NCBI GenBank assembly: GCA_016647705.1
Contig: CM028330.1
Location: 35,601,534-35,665,533, forward strand
Length of the DNA: 64,000 nucleotides
Source of the DNA: Eucommia ulmoides
Taxonomy: Eukaryota > Streptophyta > Magnoliopsida > Garryales > Eucommiaceae
Direction of reading: 5' to 3'
The position numbers were made by a program, and so were the translations under genes. Shown here piece by piece: positions 23,363 through 33,836 of this stretch. Numbering within the stretch: position 1 is the stretch's first letter; each line of letters opens with the position of its first letter. The notes below the pieces were generated by a model. That model worked only from the letters and a program-made list of their open reading frames with translations, did not search any database and was not told where the DNA came from.

Positions 23363-23926
23363 TTGAGATGCTCCTTGCCAGTTACACTAAAAGCATCGAT
23401 AGGCAAGAAAAAATGGTTCCTGGATAGTGGTTGTTCTTGGCACGTAATGGGTAACAAATCCAAATTCACGTTTTTGACACTTAAAGACAAAGGTCATGTG
23501 ACGTTTGGAGACAACGCAAAGAATAAAATTATCACGATAGGTAATATCAATAATAGGTCTACCACTATTAAAGATGTTCTCTTAGTAGACAATCTTAAAC
23601 ATAACCTACTTAGTATTAGTCAATTATGTGATAAAGATTATAATGTGGTTTTTTATCATGATAGATGCATTATTAAGAATGGGCGTGATAGTAGTACATT
23701 ACTTGTTGCATCACGATTTGAAAATGTTTATACATGTTCATTTGATAACTTCTCTTCTCAAAAAATTTCATGTTTAAATGTATTATCTAAGAATAGTTGG
23801 TTATGGCATAGACGACTTGAGCAAGCTAGTATAGAGTTAATTTTAAATTTGTCTAAGAAGAGTCTTATACGTGGCTTACCTGCATTGAAGTATATGAAAG
23901 ATAAAGTATGTGATCATGTCAACTAG
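23363..23926 (+). pseudogene. pol: Copia protease and GAG-pre-integrase segment
   Basis: The open piece carries KKWFLDSGCSWHVMG, the active-site DSG of copia aspartic proteases (catalytic Asp codon at 23423). It then has the 'LLVDNLKHNLLSISQLCD' motif and the pre-integrase phrase 'WLWHRRLEQAS'. It ends at a stop in what should be the zinc-binding segment ('KVCDHVN', where the family has a CxxC). It continues in pieces downstream. Confidence 0.85.
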
Positions 23927-24730
23927 GTCGGCAATTTAGATAATCTTTTAAGAAGAAGTTGCATACATCCACATTTAAATGTCTTAAATTATTGCATCTT
24001 GATATATTTGGTCTGAATACCATTGCTAGTTTAGGAGGTAAATTTTAAGCATTCATAATTGTGGATGATTATTTTAGATTTACATGGGTGTTTTTCCTAG
24101 CTAAGAAGAGTGAAGCTGCTTCTATATTCTCTAAGTTTTGTAAACATGTTTAAAATGAGAAGCAATATTGCATTATTAACATCCGTAGTGATAAAGGCAG
24201 AGAATTTAAGACTGGTAAGATAATAAGCTATTGTGCTGAGCATGGGATGCTCATAACTTTTCTTCACCAAGAATTCCACAACAAAATGGTATTATAGAGA
24301 GGAAAAACAGAACGCTTCAGAAAATGACCAGAACGATGCTGAATGAAAATCGTCTTCTGAAATACTTCTAGGCCGAAGCCATAAGTACCACTTGAATTGT
24401 TATAAATAGCGTTTCTATACGAAGAGATTTTAATAAAACCCCTTCTGAAACTTAGAATGGTAAGACTCCAAATATATCCTATTTTAAAGTTTTTGGTTTC
24501 AAATATTCTATCTTAAATAATAAGGATAATTTGGGTAAATTTGATGCTAAATCTGATTACGGTATTTTTCTTGGGTACGCTTCTAATAGTAAAGCTTATA
24601 TAATATATAATAAAAGTACCTTAGTAGTGGAAGAATCTATGTATTTCATATTTGAGGAATCTAATCCACTTGTATCGAGAAAGGTTTTAGATGATAATGA
24701 TTCAGGTACACAAAATAAGCAAAACTAAGG
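23927..24730 (+). pseudogene. pol: Copia integrase remnant
   Basis: Pieces in shifting frames keep 'IVDDYFRFTWVFFL' (first Asp), 'IRSDKGREFKTG' (second Asp) and 'PQQNGIIERKNRT' (Glu). They are followed at 24531-24725 by the C-terminal block GIFLGYASNSKAY. The three catalytic residues can be placed, but stops and at least one frameshift (near 24275) separate them. Confidence 0.75.
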
Positions 24731-25860
24731 AGTTGATGCAACAAATGAACCACAACCTTCAAAGAATGAGGAGCCAAAAGTCAAAGAGACGACTTTACCA
24801 CGTGCTATAAAGACAATGCCGGGACATTCGCTAAATGAAGTTATTGGTAATTTCGAAAAAAGTGTAAGTACAAGATCCTCTCTTAGAGATATAATTAATC
24901 TTGCTTTCTTATCTCAAATTGAGTCTAAAAATATTAATGAGGCTTTAACTGATGAACCTTGGATCTCCGCGATGTAAGAAGATTTAGTTTAATTTGATAG
25001 GAATAAGATGTGGTCTCTAGTTCCTAGACCTAATTTCATCTTGTAATTGGTACTAAATGGGTCTATTGTAATAAAAAGGATGAAATGGCTTGAATGGCAC
25101 TAAAGAGTACAAAACTTCTATGGCAACAGCTACAAAAAATAGAAAAAGGACAATATGGAAAAAAATGTTAATGAGAAAATATATCGAGGTATGATTGGTA
25201 GCTTGTTGTATCTTATAGCTAGTAGACCTAACATAATGTTTAATGTATGCTTGTGTGCTAGATTTCAGTCTTGTCCTAAAGAATCACATCTAACTGTAGT
25301 CAAGCGAATCTTATGATATTTGAAATGGACAAGTGATATAGGATTATAGTATCCTAGGGGGAGTGACTTAAAGTTAACTAGTTACTCTGACACGGATTTT
25401 TCCAGATACAAAATTGAGCGTAAAAGCACAAGCTGGTCATGCCACTTTTTAGGACATGCTTTAGTTTCTTAGTCTAGCAAGAAACAGAACTCAATTGCCA
25501 TATCTACAATTGAGGCAGAATATATGGCAATAGGTAATTGTTGCGCTCAAATTCTATATATTAAGAAATAATTATATGATTTTGGAATATGTATGGAAGA
25601 GATTCCTATTTATTGTAATAATAAAAAGTACTATATGCTTAAGTAAGAATCCGACACAACACTCATAAATTAAGCACCTAGAGATTAGACATCATTTTAT
25701 TCATGATCACATTCAGAAAAAGGATGTAACTATTTAATATGTCGATACCTCCGATCATCTTGCCGATATTTTTACTAAACCTCTAGAGGAAGATTAATTC
25801 ATGAAAATTATTCGAGGTTTAGGTATGGCTAGGCATAACGATATATGCCTAGAATGATGT
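24731..25860 (+). pseudogene. pol: Copia RT/RNase H remnant with the RT core deleted
   Basis: An N-terminal RT piece reads 'EALTDEPWISAM' and 'MWSLVPRP'. Just past 'KWLEWH' (about 25090) the sequence jumps to 'YRGMIGSLLYLIASRPNIMF', normally several hundred bases later. The RT palm with its YxDD motif is therefore missing. The RNase H part retains 'SYSDTDF', 'KSTSWSCHFLG', 'SSKKQNSIAISTIEAEYMA' and 'LADIFTKPL'-like traces, with many stops. This internal deletion makes the element non-autonomous. Confidence 0.75.
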
Positions 25861-26153
25861 TTGTGGGTATCCGCCCCCACTTTTTGATGTGACAAAGGGG
25901 GAGAAGTTGATGTTTTACGAGTAGTTGATGTTTAAGATTTGTTCACCTAAGTATTGTATTGATTAAAGGGAGAAGTTATTAAGTTTTTTGAACTTATGTT
26001 GGGTTTGAATATCTTTATTATTGTTTACCTATGTTTTCATGTTTATGCTTAAATGAGTTTAAATTCCCGTCCTTGGATTTCAGGGGAGAGTGGTTACATT
26101 ATATTTTGAAAAAAAACATCAAACTTAATTGTCATCATTAAAAATGGTGAGAT
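25861..26153 (+). other. Copia 3' non-coding region with polypurine motif
   Basis: Contains 'gacaaagggggagaag' (about 25892-25907), the purine motif typical after pol in plant copia elements. A second purine stretch ('caggggagagtgg', about 26081) lies nearer the 3' LTR. No third ORF is present in this copy. Confidence 0.6.
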
Positions 26154-28438
26154 TATTGAACCCAAGGTTTTGATGACCAATTAAGTATTGATATTTTTGG
26201 TGAAACTAATGATTTTATCGAGTGTTCCAGATTTAGAGTTAAATGCGTTTGATTAAGAAGAAAATTAGACAAACAAAACATAAAGGGTGCAAGATAGACA
26301 TAATGAAGATATGAAGAGTTTTGAAGACATTGAAGAAAAATAGGTAAAAACAACTATTTACTTATATACTCGTAACGCAACCCGCACATACGACACTTAA
26401 AATGAGTTAATTCTATGTGTGTCATAATAAGAAATGATAAGTGTAAGATCCAAAAATGAGATATTATATGTGTTTCTTATGTGAAATGAATTTGATAATT
26501 GACCTAATTGAAAAATGTGTTTTAAAGTATAAAAAGTTGTGTTTTCGCGTCAATTCGGTCAACTGAGAAAAGCAATCGGTCAACTGAATCAAATAATGAG
26601 TTTTGGAGTTAAAACGAAGTGCAACTAATCCAGTCAGTCAACTGAATGAAGATGATCGGTTAAATATTTGAAACAATAGCTGAAATGGGTAAAGAAGTGA
26701 GCACACTGATCTAATGGGTCAACCGAATGAAGAGGGTCAGTCAACCGTTTGAGTTAGTAGATAAAATGGTGGATAATTGGAAGATATTAATCCAATCAGT
26801 AAACTGACTGGGTATGGTCGGTCAATCAACTGGTGTTGTGTTAATGGCTAAATGGAAGCTTGGCACAGGTTGGTCAACCGAGTGATATCAATCGATCAAC
26901 TGGTTGTTTCAGTTAAGATTTCGGTTAATTTGGTCTCTTAATAAAAAATTATCCGTTTTCTATGATTCCACCAGAGGGATTTGGGAGATTTGAATATATT
27001 TCAAATATGAACAACCTATTATGTGATCCCTATTGATATGTTCTATTATATTTTGAGATTCTCTTAATTTAAATGATTTAATACTTCTTATTTCTATGGT
27101 TTTAAATTGAAAATAGTTTAATGGACTTAAATGAGAGATTTGAATGTTAATTTTAAGTAGAATATACCTTAAATGAAAGGTAAAGATATATGGGGTCTTA
27201 GAGTGTCATTTTATGAAATATCTTTGAAAAGCTAGCCGTTGGAGGGCTAATTATTGGTTTATTAATATAGACCTACGGGAATTGAGTTAGACATATCAAG
27301 AACATCAGTTTTGAGATAATATAAGAGTGATATTTTTGTTGAGATTTCTACGAGATATTCTATATAAGTTCTTGATATAAAGTGCTTGTTGTTTGACATC
27401 ACCGATTTGAGTTCTATATGTTATATCGTTATTATCTTCAATGTTTTTCCGGTGAGATCCATCCAAACTTTATTATTTGTTTTCTAAAGTTATATTTATA
27501 TTGATATTGACTTCTTGGTTTAGGATCTCTAGAAAATCGTTTTGAACTTAAAAACCTGAAAATATTTTTAAACAATTTTTACCTGATTATTCGATTACGT
27601 GCTAAATTAGTGTTACCCACTTTATTTATTATCATATTTTAATTGCCTCACATTATATCTATCACATAGTAATTATTTAGGACATTAATCGAGTATATCC
27701 GTATCTAGGTGGTAGAAGTTACTTGTGGGAAACAATTTACATTTTTTTTTGTATTTGTGAGTTTGAGAGAATTAGGCACGTTTTGGGCGGTGTCTAGTTA
27801 GGATATCTAGGTTTCGATTATTTTTCTATGAAAAAAATTAGGGTTTGATCTTTGTCTTGCAAAAATGTTAGGTTATTCTTTTCTCTTGAAAAGAACTAGG
27901 TTTTTATTCTTCTAGTAATAGAATTGAGTGATTATAAAGGTTCTTCCTAAGCTTGCAAAAAGTATAAGTGTAAAGTATGAGGGAATGGTAGGTTTGATCT
28001 TTATCCAGTTAAAAGGATTAGATTTTAATTCTTCCTATAATAGAATTAGGTAATCTTGAGCCCGGTGAAAGGATAGGGTTCTTCCTTGACCTGTGTAAAG
28101 GATAATTGTAAAGGTTGATTATATGCCTGCTAAAATAATTGTAATTGTAAGGGTTTGGTTCCTATCTAGTAATGGAATCAAGGTGCTTAGTGGATTGCAA
28201 AGCTCCATGGAGCTTGAGGGACTGGAAGGTAAAAGTACCTTACTGAACTAAGATATATTATTGTGTGTTGCATTATGTTATTTTTTATTGTTTGGGTGTG
28301 CATATAGATAAACACATTTTCGCTGCATAATAAAAAATAACCGATTTAGGAAAATTGTTTATTTGTGTTTAAATGTTTAAGTTTTTAAATTTGTATCTAC
28401 CTAATTCACCCACTCTTGGGTAGCTGTTTAGGCCAACA
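26154..28438 (+). repeat. Copia 3' LTR (2,285 bp)
   Basis: Starts TATTGAACCCAAGG (the canonical TG is mutated to TA) and ends GGCCAACA at 28438. It is collinear with the 5' LTR after the nested solo LTR is removed. It carries the U3 motif array at about 26548-26905. Confidence 0.9.
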
Positions 28439-28584
28439 ATGTTCAACACGATTTTATTTTCCAACAATATTTACTTTTTAAGCCATTTCCATAATAATTT
28501 ATGACCTGGGTAAATACAAACATGATACCATGTTGAATATAATACGATCTCGTGTTATATTCAACACAAGATCTCGTGGTATAT
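28439..28584. repeat. Continuation of the ~120 bp tandem repeats after the copia element
   Basis: Homologous to 17046-17174. It ends with a near-perfect inverted repeat at 28531-28566: arms of about 17 bases reading TGTTGAATATAATACGA and its complement, with one mismatch, centred on TC. Confidence 0.65.
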
Positions 28585-29582
28585 ACCAAAAGGAAAAAAT
28601 ACCAAATAGTCTCTTTAAATCACTAAATCTACAAAATAGTCCCATAACCTGTTTTTTGTATAAGTTAGTTCCATAAAAAGCGTTGGTTTGCATGAAATAG
28701 CCCTAAATATTTTTAATTAACGAAATTGCCCTTCTATGGTGATTTTTATCTTCCATCTCTTCTTTGTTTAGTTCATTGAAGTTGCTCTGTTGTTGAGGTC
28801 TTTTGAAACATCATCATCGTCGTTAGCTTTCTGCCGCACTATGGATTTGCTTCATCTCTAACCTCAATCAAGCTTATCTCTTTGTCTCATCTTCTCTCTC
28901 CAAATTCCACTGCTCAGATTCGTCTTACTCATCATCAGAGCCACCAATCGAAACCTTCGATGCTCAAATAGAGAATCGATTACGTTCTAGAGTTCAATCT
29001 CTTTGTACGTGCTACGCTACTAGATTTTTCATTGGATTACGCGAGCCAGAAGAAGCAGAAAATGAGAGGTAGATTCAACAGAACTCTAGCGACGGCGAGC
29101 CGCTGGGAGTCTCCGTACAAAGTGTTGGGCGTCTCTCTATCCGTATGTCCCGACAAAATCTAGAGTGATCTTCTTCCCTAAAAAGTAAATAGAAATCCAA
29201 TCCCAACCCTAGGTCTTCAATTCGCCATTAATTGCATCATTTGTATTGATTTGTTTGGATTGATTTCGTTGGATTAATTGGTTGATTAGAATGGAATTTA
29301 GGGTCCATTTGGTTGAATTGATTTAGTTTGTATTGTTAAAAATCAAGCATATGAATGGTAGGAGAAATGAATTATCAATTTGAATGAAAAAATTAGAATG
29401 TAACACAATCTCATGTTGAATACGTCAGTGAATGTGAAATATAACATGAGCTCGTGTTATAGTCAATGCAAGGGGTAAAATCGTCACAAAAAGAAAAATG
29501 ACTATCTTTTAACATGTTTTTCAAAAAGGTGTATTTGGTAGTTTTGTCTTCATATGAGTACTTCTTGGTAACTGCCCCATAC
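28585..29582. mobile_element. Candidate Pack-MULE (~1 kb) carrying a gene-like fragment
   Basis: The left end reads 'ggaaaaaataccaaatag..aaatagtccc..acgaaattgccctt'. The right end in reverse complement reads 'ggggcagttaccaagaag..actaccaaata..gacgattttacccctt'. These are similar ordered words, suggesting degenerate terminal inverted repeats. Between them 28750-29190 is GC-richer and gene-like. One open frame begins ATG at 29062 and encodes SPYKVLGVSLSVCPDKI, which resembles the first helix of a J-domain. Another frame upstream (about 28890-29060) is open and Ser/Glu-rich. No target duplication was established. Confidence 0.4.
29062..29163 (+). pseudogene. J-domain-like fragment captured in the candidate Pack-MULE
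   Basis: The short frame starting MRGRFNRTLATASRWE runs into SPYKVLGVSLSVCPDKI and then a stop. 'PY.VLGVS..A.PD.IK' is the start of J-domains in plant DnaJ-like proteins. The HPD motif and the rest of the domain are absent, so only a fragment is present. The resemblance is over a short stretch and may be chance. Confidence 0.3.
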
Positions 29583-29747
29583 AAAAATTAACAATGTTAA
29601 ATATAACATGATCTCGTGTTATATTCCATTTTCGTTCAGAATTTTCGTCTTTATTTGTAATTTATTGTTCAACGTGTTATTTTTTTAGTATGTTATGTAT
29701 TGTATCGTTACTAAATATACTTTTGATACATATTTTGAACTATTAGC
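29583..29747. other. MULE-derived stretch before the solo LTR
   Basis: Contains the paired words 'gttaaatataacatgatctcgtgttatattc' (palindromic arms around GATC, near 29597-29628) and AT-rich sequence up to the TTAGC target site. No coding capacity. Confidence 0.5.
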
Positions 29748-30071
29748 TGTAAGACCCAATTTTTTCTATAGATTTGATAGTAGATGTTAATGGTGACTAA
29801 GTACTGGAAAAAAAAAAATTAAAAAAATGATAGATGGATGTTGAGGCAGTGGACTTCAACATAATCCTAATAATAATAATAATAACAACAACATGTATAG
29901 TAATTTGCTATTATATTTTCACTCTTTTCTCTCTCCCACTTTCTCTTTTGTTTACTTCTTTTTTTCCCCCAAATATCACATTTTCCTCCTGGTGTGTGGC
30001 TTTTTCTTTTTCTTTATCCGTATATATATATATATATATAGCATTATAAATAGGTTTAATATATATGCATA

Positions 30072-31486
30072 TTGATTGATTGATTTTTATCAATTTATCC
30101 CCTAATGAATTTTATGGTTTTTTTAGCATTTCATTTGTGCTTTCAATGCTTTTTAAGTTTATTTATATAGGTGAGGTGAATTAGAGGAATTGGTTGAAAA
30201 TCAAGGCTTTTGGAAGGAATTAGAGCGTAATAGGCACGCTGCATTAGAGATTAAGCCCGCTCCAGCACACTTCCAAACCAGAACATTGTTTGATTCCCGC
30301 TCTAGCGAGTTTTTGATTCAGTCTAGCATGCTCCCAAGCCAGACACTACCCTAACCCCGCTCCAGTGAGGTTTTATCTACTCCAGCACGCTCCCAAGCCA
30401 GACGCTACCCAAACCCCACTCTAGTAGGGTTCTGATCCACTCCAGTATGCCCCCAGACCGAACATTCTGCATAACACGCGCTCGAGCGCGCCTCCCTTGT
30501 AACCCTAGATATATGGTCGTGTTGGAGCACCAAAGAAGCCTGCTCTAGCGCCCTTTCTCATACAGGAGGAGTGTTTAAATCTGAAATAGGATGTTTTGAG
30601 GGCAATATATAAGGGGAGGTGAGTTAAGATTGAGGGGGAGCCTGGGAGCCAACTTTCAGAGACACCAAGAAGATAAATCACAAATTTGAAGGCTAGCTTT
30701 AGGATATTGGAGGATTCTTGAAGAGTGGAACTACTCTACAAACCAGATTTGGATTTCGTTCCTCATCTATCTATCTCTTATTTTAGATCTTGGTTTGTTT
30801 TTTGTTGAGTTTGGAAATTGAACATTTATTCCTCATATGTTATGGTAGATCTAAGAATGACTATGCATAACTAAACTTCCATTGTCTAGGGATTAATGTA
30901 GTTCACTCGTATAATGTTTGATTTATTTGAAGTTTCGTTAATTGTTATCGATATCTATTCAATTGTGTTTGCCTACTTAATACTTCCAACTTATGCTCCC
31001 ATATGATATTTTAGTTGATTTGAGAACTTGAGATTTGATACTCGGGAGAGGTAATTTCGGGACCACAATGTAAGTTTTAATTGATTGGGAGATTATTAAA
31101 ACTTGGGTAATCTATATAAGGTCGGGACATAACAAATATTCTCACCTAAATACTAGATAGGGATCTTGGTTTTGAAGTCTTTACATATTCTCTCACTTGA
31201 CACTCAAGAGGGGTAGTGAGAGGGCTCGAGTGACCTTGATTATTGAATGGGTTGATAATCATTAGCATAAACTAGAATTAATCAAGCAAATGTACAAGTG
31301 AATGAAGTTAATCATTAGATATTTTATTCGCATAAAGATCCTTTCAATTCTTTTAATTTAATTTGTCTTATTTTCTTGGATTCCATATAAATCTTCGATA
31401 GTCTATATAAAATTGAGTTATTCTAATAGTGGTACTTAGCTTTTTCTGACTACAATCCTAGAGGACGATACTCAATCTTCGGATCA
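30072..31486 (+). mobile_element. Nested Athila-type LTR fragment (~1.4 kb)
   Basis: Begins near 'tgattgatttttatcaatttatcccc' and ends near 'agaggacgatactcaatcttcggatcacta', both typical of plant Athila/Tat-type LTRs. A motif array rich in GCTCCAGC/GCTCTAGCG words (30235-30560) precedes a TATA-like 'atatataagggg' (about 30604). The 3' end seems short of the usual terminus and no target duplication could be fixed; AT repeats blur both borders. No gene. Confidence 0.55.
30235..30560 (+). promoter_or_regulatory. Motif array (GCTCCAGC / CGCTCTAGCG words) upstream of a TATA-like box
   Basis: Repeats of 'ccgctccagc..gctcccaagccaga' alternate with 'cccgctctagcgag' over ~325 bp. They end about 45 bp before 'atatataagggg'. 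The position matches the arrays in the other LTR families of this window. Confidence 0.6.
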
Positions 31487-32935
31487 CTATATATATGTAT
31501 ATGCTATTTATAGATTTAATATATATATATATATAAGCACGTGAAAAACATATATATGTGGGTTTGGGAATTGTAATGGGTTTATGTTTATATATGGAAA
31601 TATCTAATTTGTGAAGAACTTAAATTAAAGTAAAAAATTATAAATTTGACAAAAATGATTTTTTTTGGTATTCCGTTGACTAGTAATATTGTTAATATTT
31701 TTCTTTATAGTAAAATTATTAACTGATAAACTTTCTAAATATAACTACAATATTTTAATTGTAAAATTAACATTGGGTTGAGAAAATAGGGCGTTTAATT
31801 TTAATAAATTTCGTATAATTAAGAAAATTTGAGAATGAAAAAAATTACATTTTAGTGTGACGCATTACACGCATTTCAATATTAGATTTATTTAGATAAA
31901 TTCTTAGTTTAGGCCTTGTCGTTATTAGGTTCATAGGCGATATCTACTAAGTCAATATTACGGCGATAGGAAAATAGCAGTTCAAATATCAAGGTGAGTG
32001 TATTGTCCTCTATGTAAATTGTCAAATTATATTTTCATATTAAAATGTAATAATAAAATATTAAAATGAATAGTTTTACAACTTTAGATGGCTCAAGTAA
32101 AAAAGTTGAGTGTGGAAAGTAATTTTTATTATTATACCTGTATACCCTAGTGTGATCCCGACAGGAGGGCATGTCTTGTAGGATGTTGTGTTATGACCTG
32201 ACAGAAGGGCAAGTGCTGCAGGTAGTGGTGGTGGTAATTGTTGTTGTTGACAATGGTTTATACCACGTGTTGACTCCTACCATTGGAGATATTGGATGGC
32301 CCTGACATTGATGGCAACCTTGGATTGCATAGTTGAACAGGTTACAGTACCATTATAACTCCCGATCGTGAGGTGAAACGATTCTACGGTTAGTAAGGAT
32401 TTATATAAAAGCGATTTAATTGGTTGATTTATATTCCGCTGTTATAAATGGATGATATTTATAAATTTCATTACTGTTGAGTGTGGTTATATTTTGGTTT
32501 AGAAAATATCACTGTGATTATATTTTATTTTGGAAAGTTCTTTTGATAAATATATTTGATCCATAAATTGTTTTTATATTACGAAAACAGTACACCGATA
32601 AAATATTTTGTCTTAGGTACTCCAAGGAGATATGGGTCCACTATTGGCGTTAGATAAGGTTAGAGGGTGGTGTTGTTTTTTAGGCAGACGGGACAGTTGT
32701 TGGTAATCAGTGGTTCAAACTTTTGTAGTGTTAATTTATGTCGGTTGAATTTAGTTTATATTTATTATTGGTTGGGTAATAGAAAGTCGAGATCACGTCT
32801 ATTATTATTTTATTTATCATAGTAGCGCAACAAAAGCATGGTGGTGGAGTGGTTTGTCTTTTGTCTCTATTTCTCTATAAAAATAGAAGGGAGAAACCAA
32901 GTGGCGGTTTTGGAAAACTGGGTCGTTACATTAGC

Positions 32936-33262
32936 TGTGATGATTGTAACAAGTTTATGTAAACAAGGCACAAAATATTAGAAATACGGATCTTATTTTA
33001 TTCGTTTGTTAATAACGGTCACGAATATATATTTATTTTTAGCAATGAATCGATTTGTTTTTGTTGATTTTAGGATGGATTTTTAGTTGATTTTAGTTTT
33101 GCGACATTAAGGGAAATGAGTTTGTTAGAATATTTTCGCTCATCAATTGAAAAGTATGGATGGGCAAAATTGTCCAAAAAAAGGATTAATTGGTAACACA
33201 TTTTTAAAAAAGTTTGTGCGGTAGTTTTGTCCTCCTATAAAGACTCCTTGGTAACCTCCCCC
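32936..33262. mobile_element. Right end of the MULE-derived region
   Basis: AT-rich sequence ending 'ggtagttttgtcc..actccttggtaacctccccc'. In reverse complement it shares ordered words with the left end at 11124-11230. No ORF. Confidence 0.45.
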
Positions 33263-33639
33263 TAAATTGTATCTTGTGTTTTTTTAGTAAACTGTAATTG
33301 TAAAGTTTTAAGTAAAATATTATCTGGCTTAAAAACATTTATGTAATAATAAATACTTTTTATCTTACTTTTTAATTAAATGTGATAATAATTTGTATGT
33401 TTTAATCTAATTATTTATTTATACCAAGATAATAACCAAAGGTAAGTATTGCTCTTTCCCCCTTATTTTCCCTTTCACGATCTCGAATCATTTTCTCCTA
33501 AACTTAGAAACCCTACTGATTTTCTACCTTTTTCTTTCTCACGATTGGTCATCATCTTCGCTCCTACCTGTCGCTCCTGTGTCGCCGATGCTTTGCGTCT
33601 TTCCTGACACAGCCCGGACAAAGAGAGAAACACGAAAAT
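33263..33639 (+). other. Gene-leader-like stretch of unknown origin, no gene called
   Basis: AT-rich to about 33430, then CT-rich ('tttcccccttattttccctttcacgatctcg') and GC-richer ('cctgtcgctcctgtgtcgccgatgctttgcg') up to 33639. The composition recalls a 5' UTR and first exon, but no open frame is long enough to name. Confidence 0.3.
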
Positions 33640-33822
33640 TGTCACACCCCCACCCCCAATCTGTTGGATTGAAGTTGGAGAACAACAATTATTGATTATT
33701 TATCACCGTCGCATTGTAAAATTTATCGAATTTTATAGAATAAAATATTAGTCGTTCGGTTTTAGTACTGATTCTCCAATAGGAGAAACCGCGTGTCGCC
33801 CCTAGGGAACCGGGTCGTTACA
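33640..33822 (-). repeat. Short LTR-end fragment (183 bp)
   Basis: Plus strand starts TGTCACACCCCC and ends CCGGGTCGTTACA. The right end matches the 32900-32930 terminus. Both ends look like the 5' terminus of this Ty3-type LTR family, in opposite orientations. Flanks AAAAT and AAAAC are nearly the same. It may be a heavily deleted LTR. Confidence 0.5.
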
Positions 33823-33836
33823 AAAACAAACTTGCG

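Larger units (their letters stand above)
17175..28438 (+). mobile_element. Copia (Ty1-type) LTR retrotransposon, 11.3 kb including a nested LTR
   Basis: 5' LTR 17175-21778 (2,280 bp once the nested 2,319 bp element and one 5 bp duplication are removed) and 3' LTR 26154-28438 (2,285 bp). Between them lie a decayed tRNA-Met primer site, gag, protease, integrase and RNase H remnants in copia order (integrase before RT). A purine-rich GACAAAGGGGGAGAAG motif (about 25892) follows pol. Most of the RT palm is missing and every domain has stops, so it is dead. The two LTRs differ at many positions by eye, which implies age. No clean target duplication is seen. The flanks are ATAGT before and ATGTT after. 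Confidence 0.92.
29748..32930 (-). mobile_element. Solo LTR of a Ty3-type retrotransposon, 3,183 bp, itself holding another LTR
   Basis: On plus it starts TGTAAGACCC and ends GGGTCGTTACA, with a perfect 5 bp target duplication TTAGC (29743-29747 and 32931-32935). Its ends are the reverse complement of the layout at 18806-21124, so it lies on the minus strand. The stretch 32140-32400 matches window positions 1-330 inverted. Without the nested insertion at about 30072-31486 the LTR would be ~1.77 kb. No internal region or ORF, so a solo LTR. Confidence 0.9.

Noticed and set aside
17170-28443. 5 bp target duplication for the large copia element
   Set aside because: The flanks ATAGT and ATGTT are only similar. 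Not claimed as a duplication.
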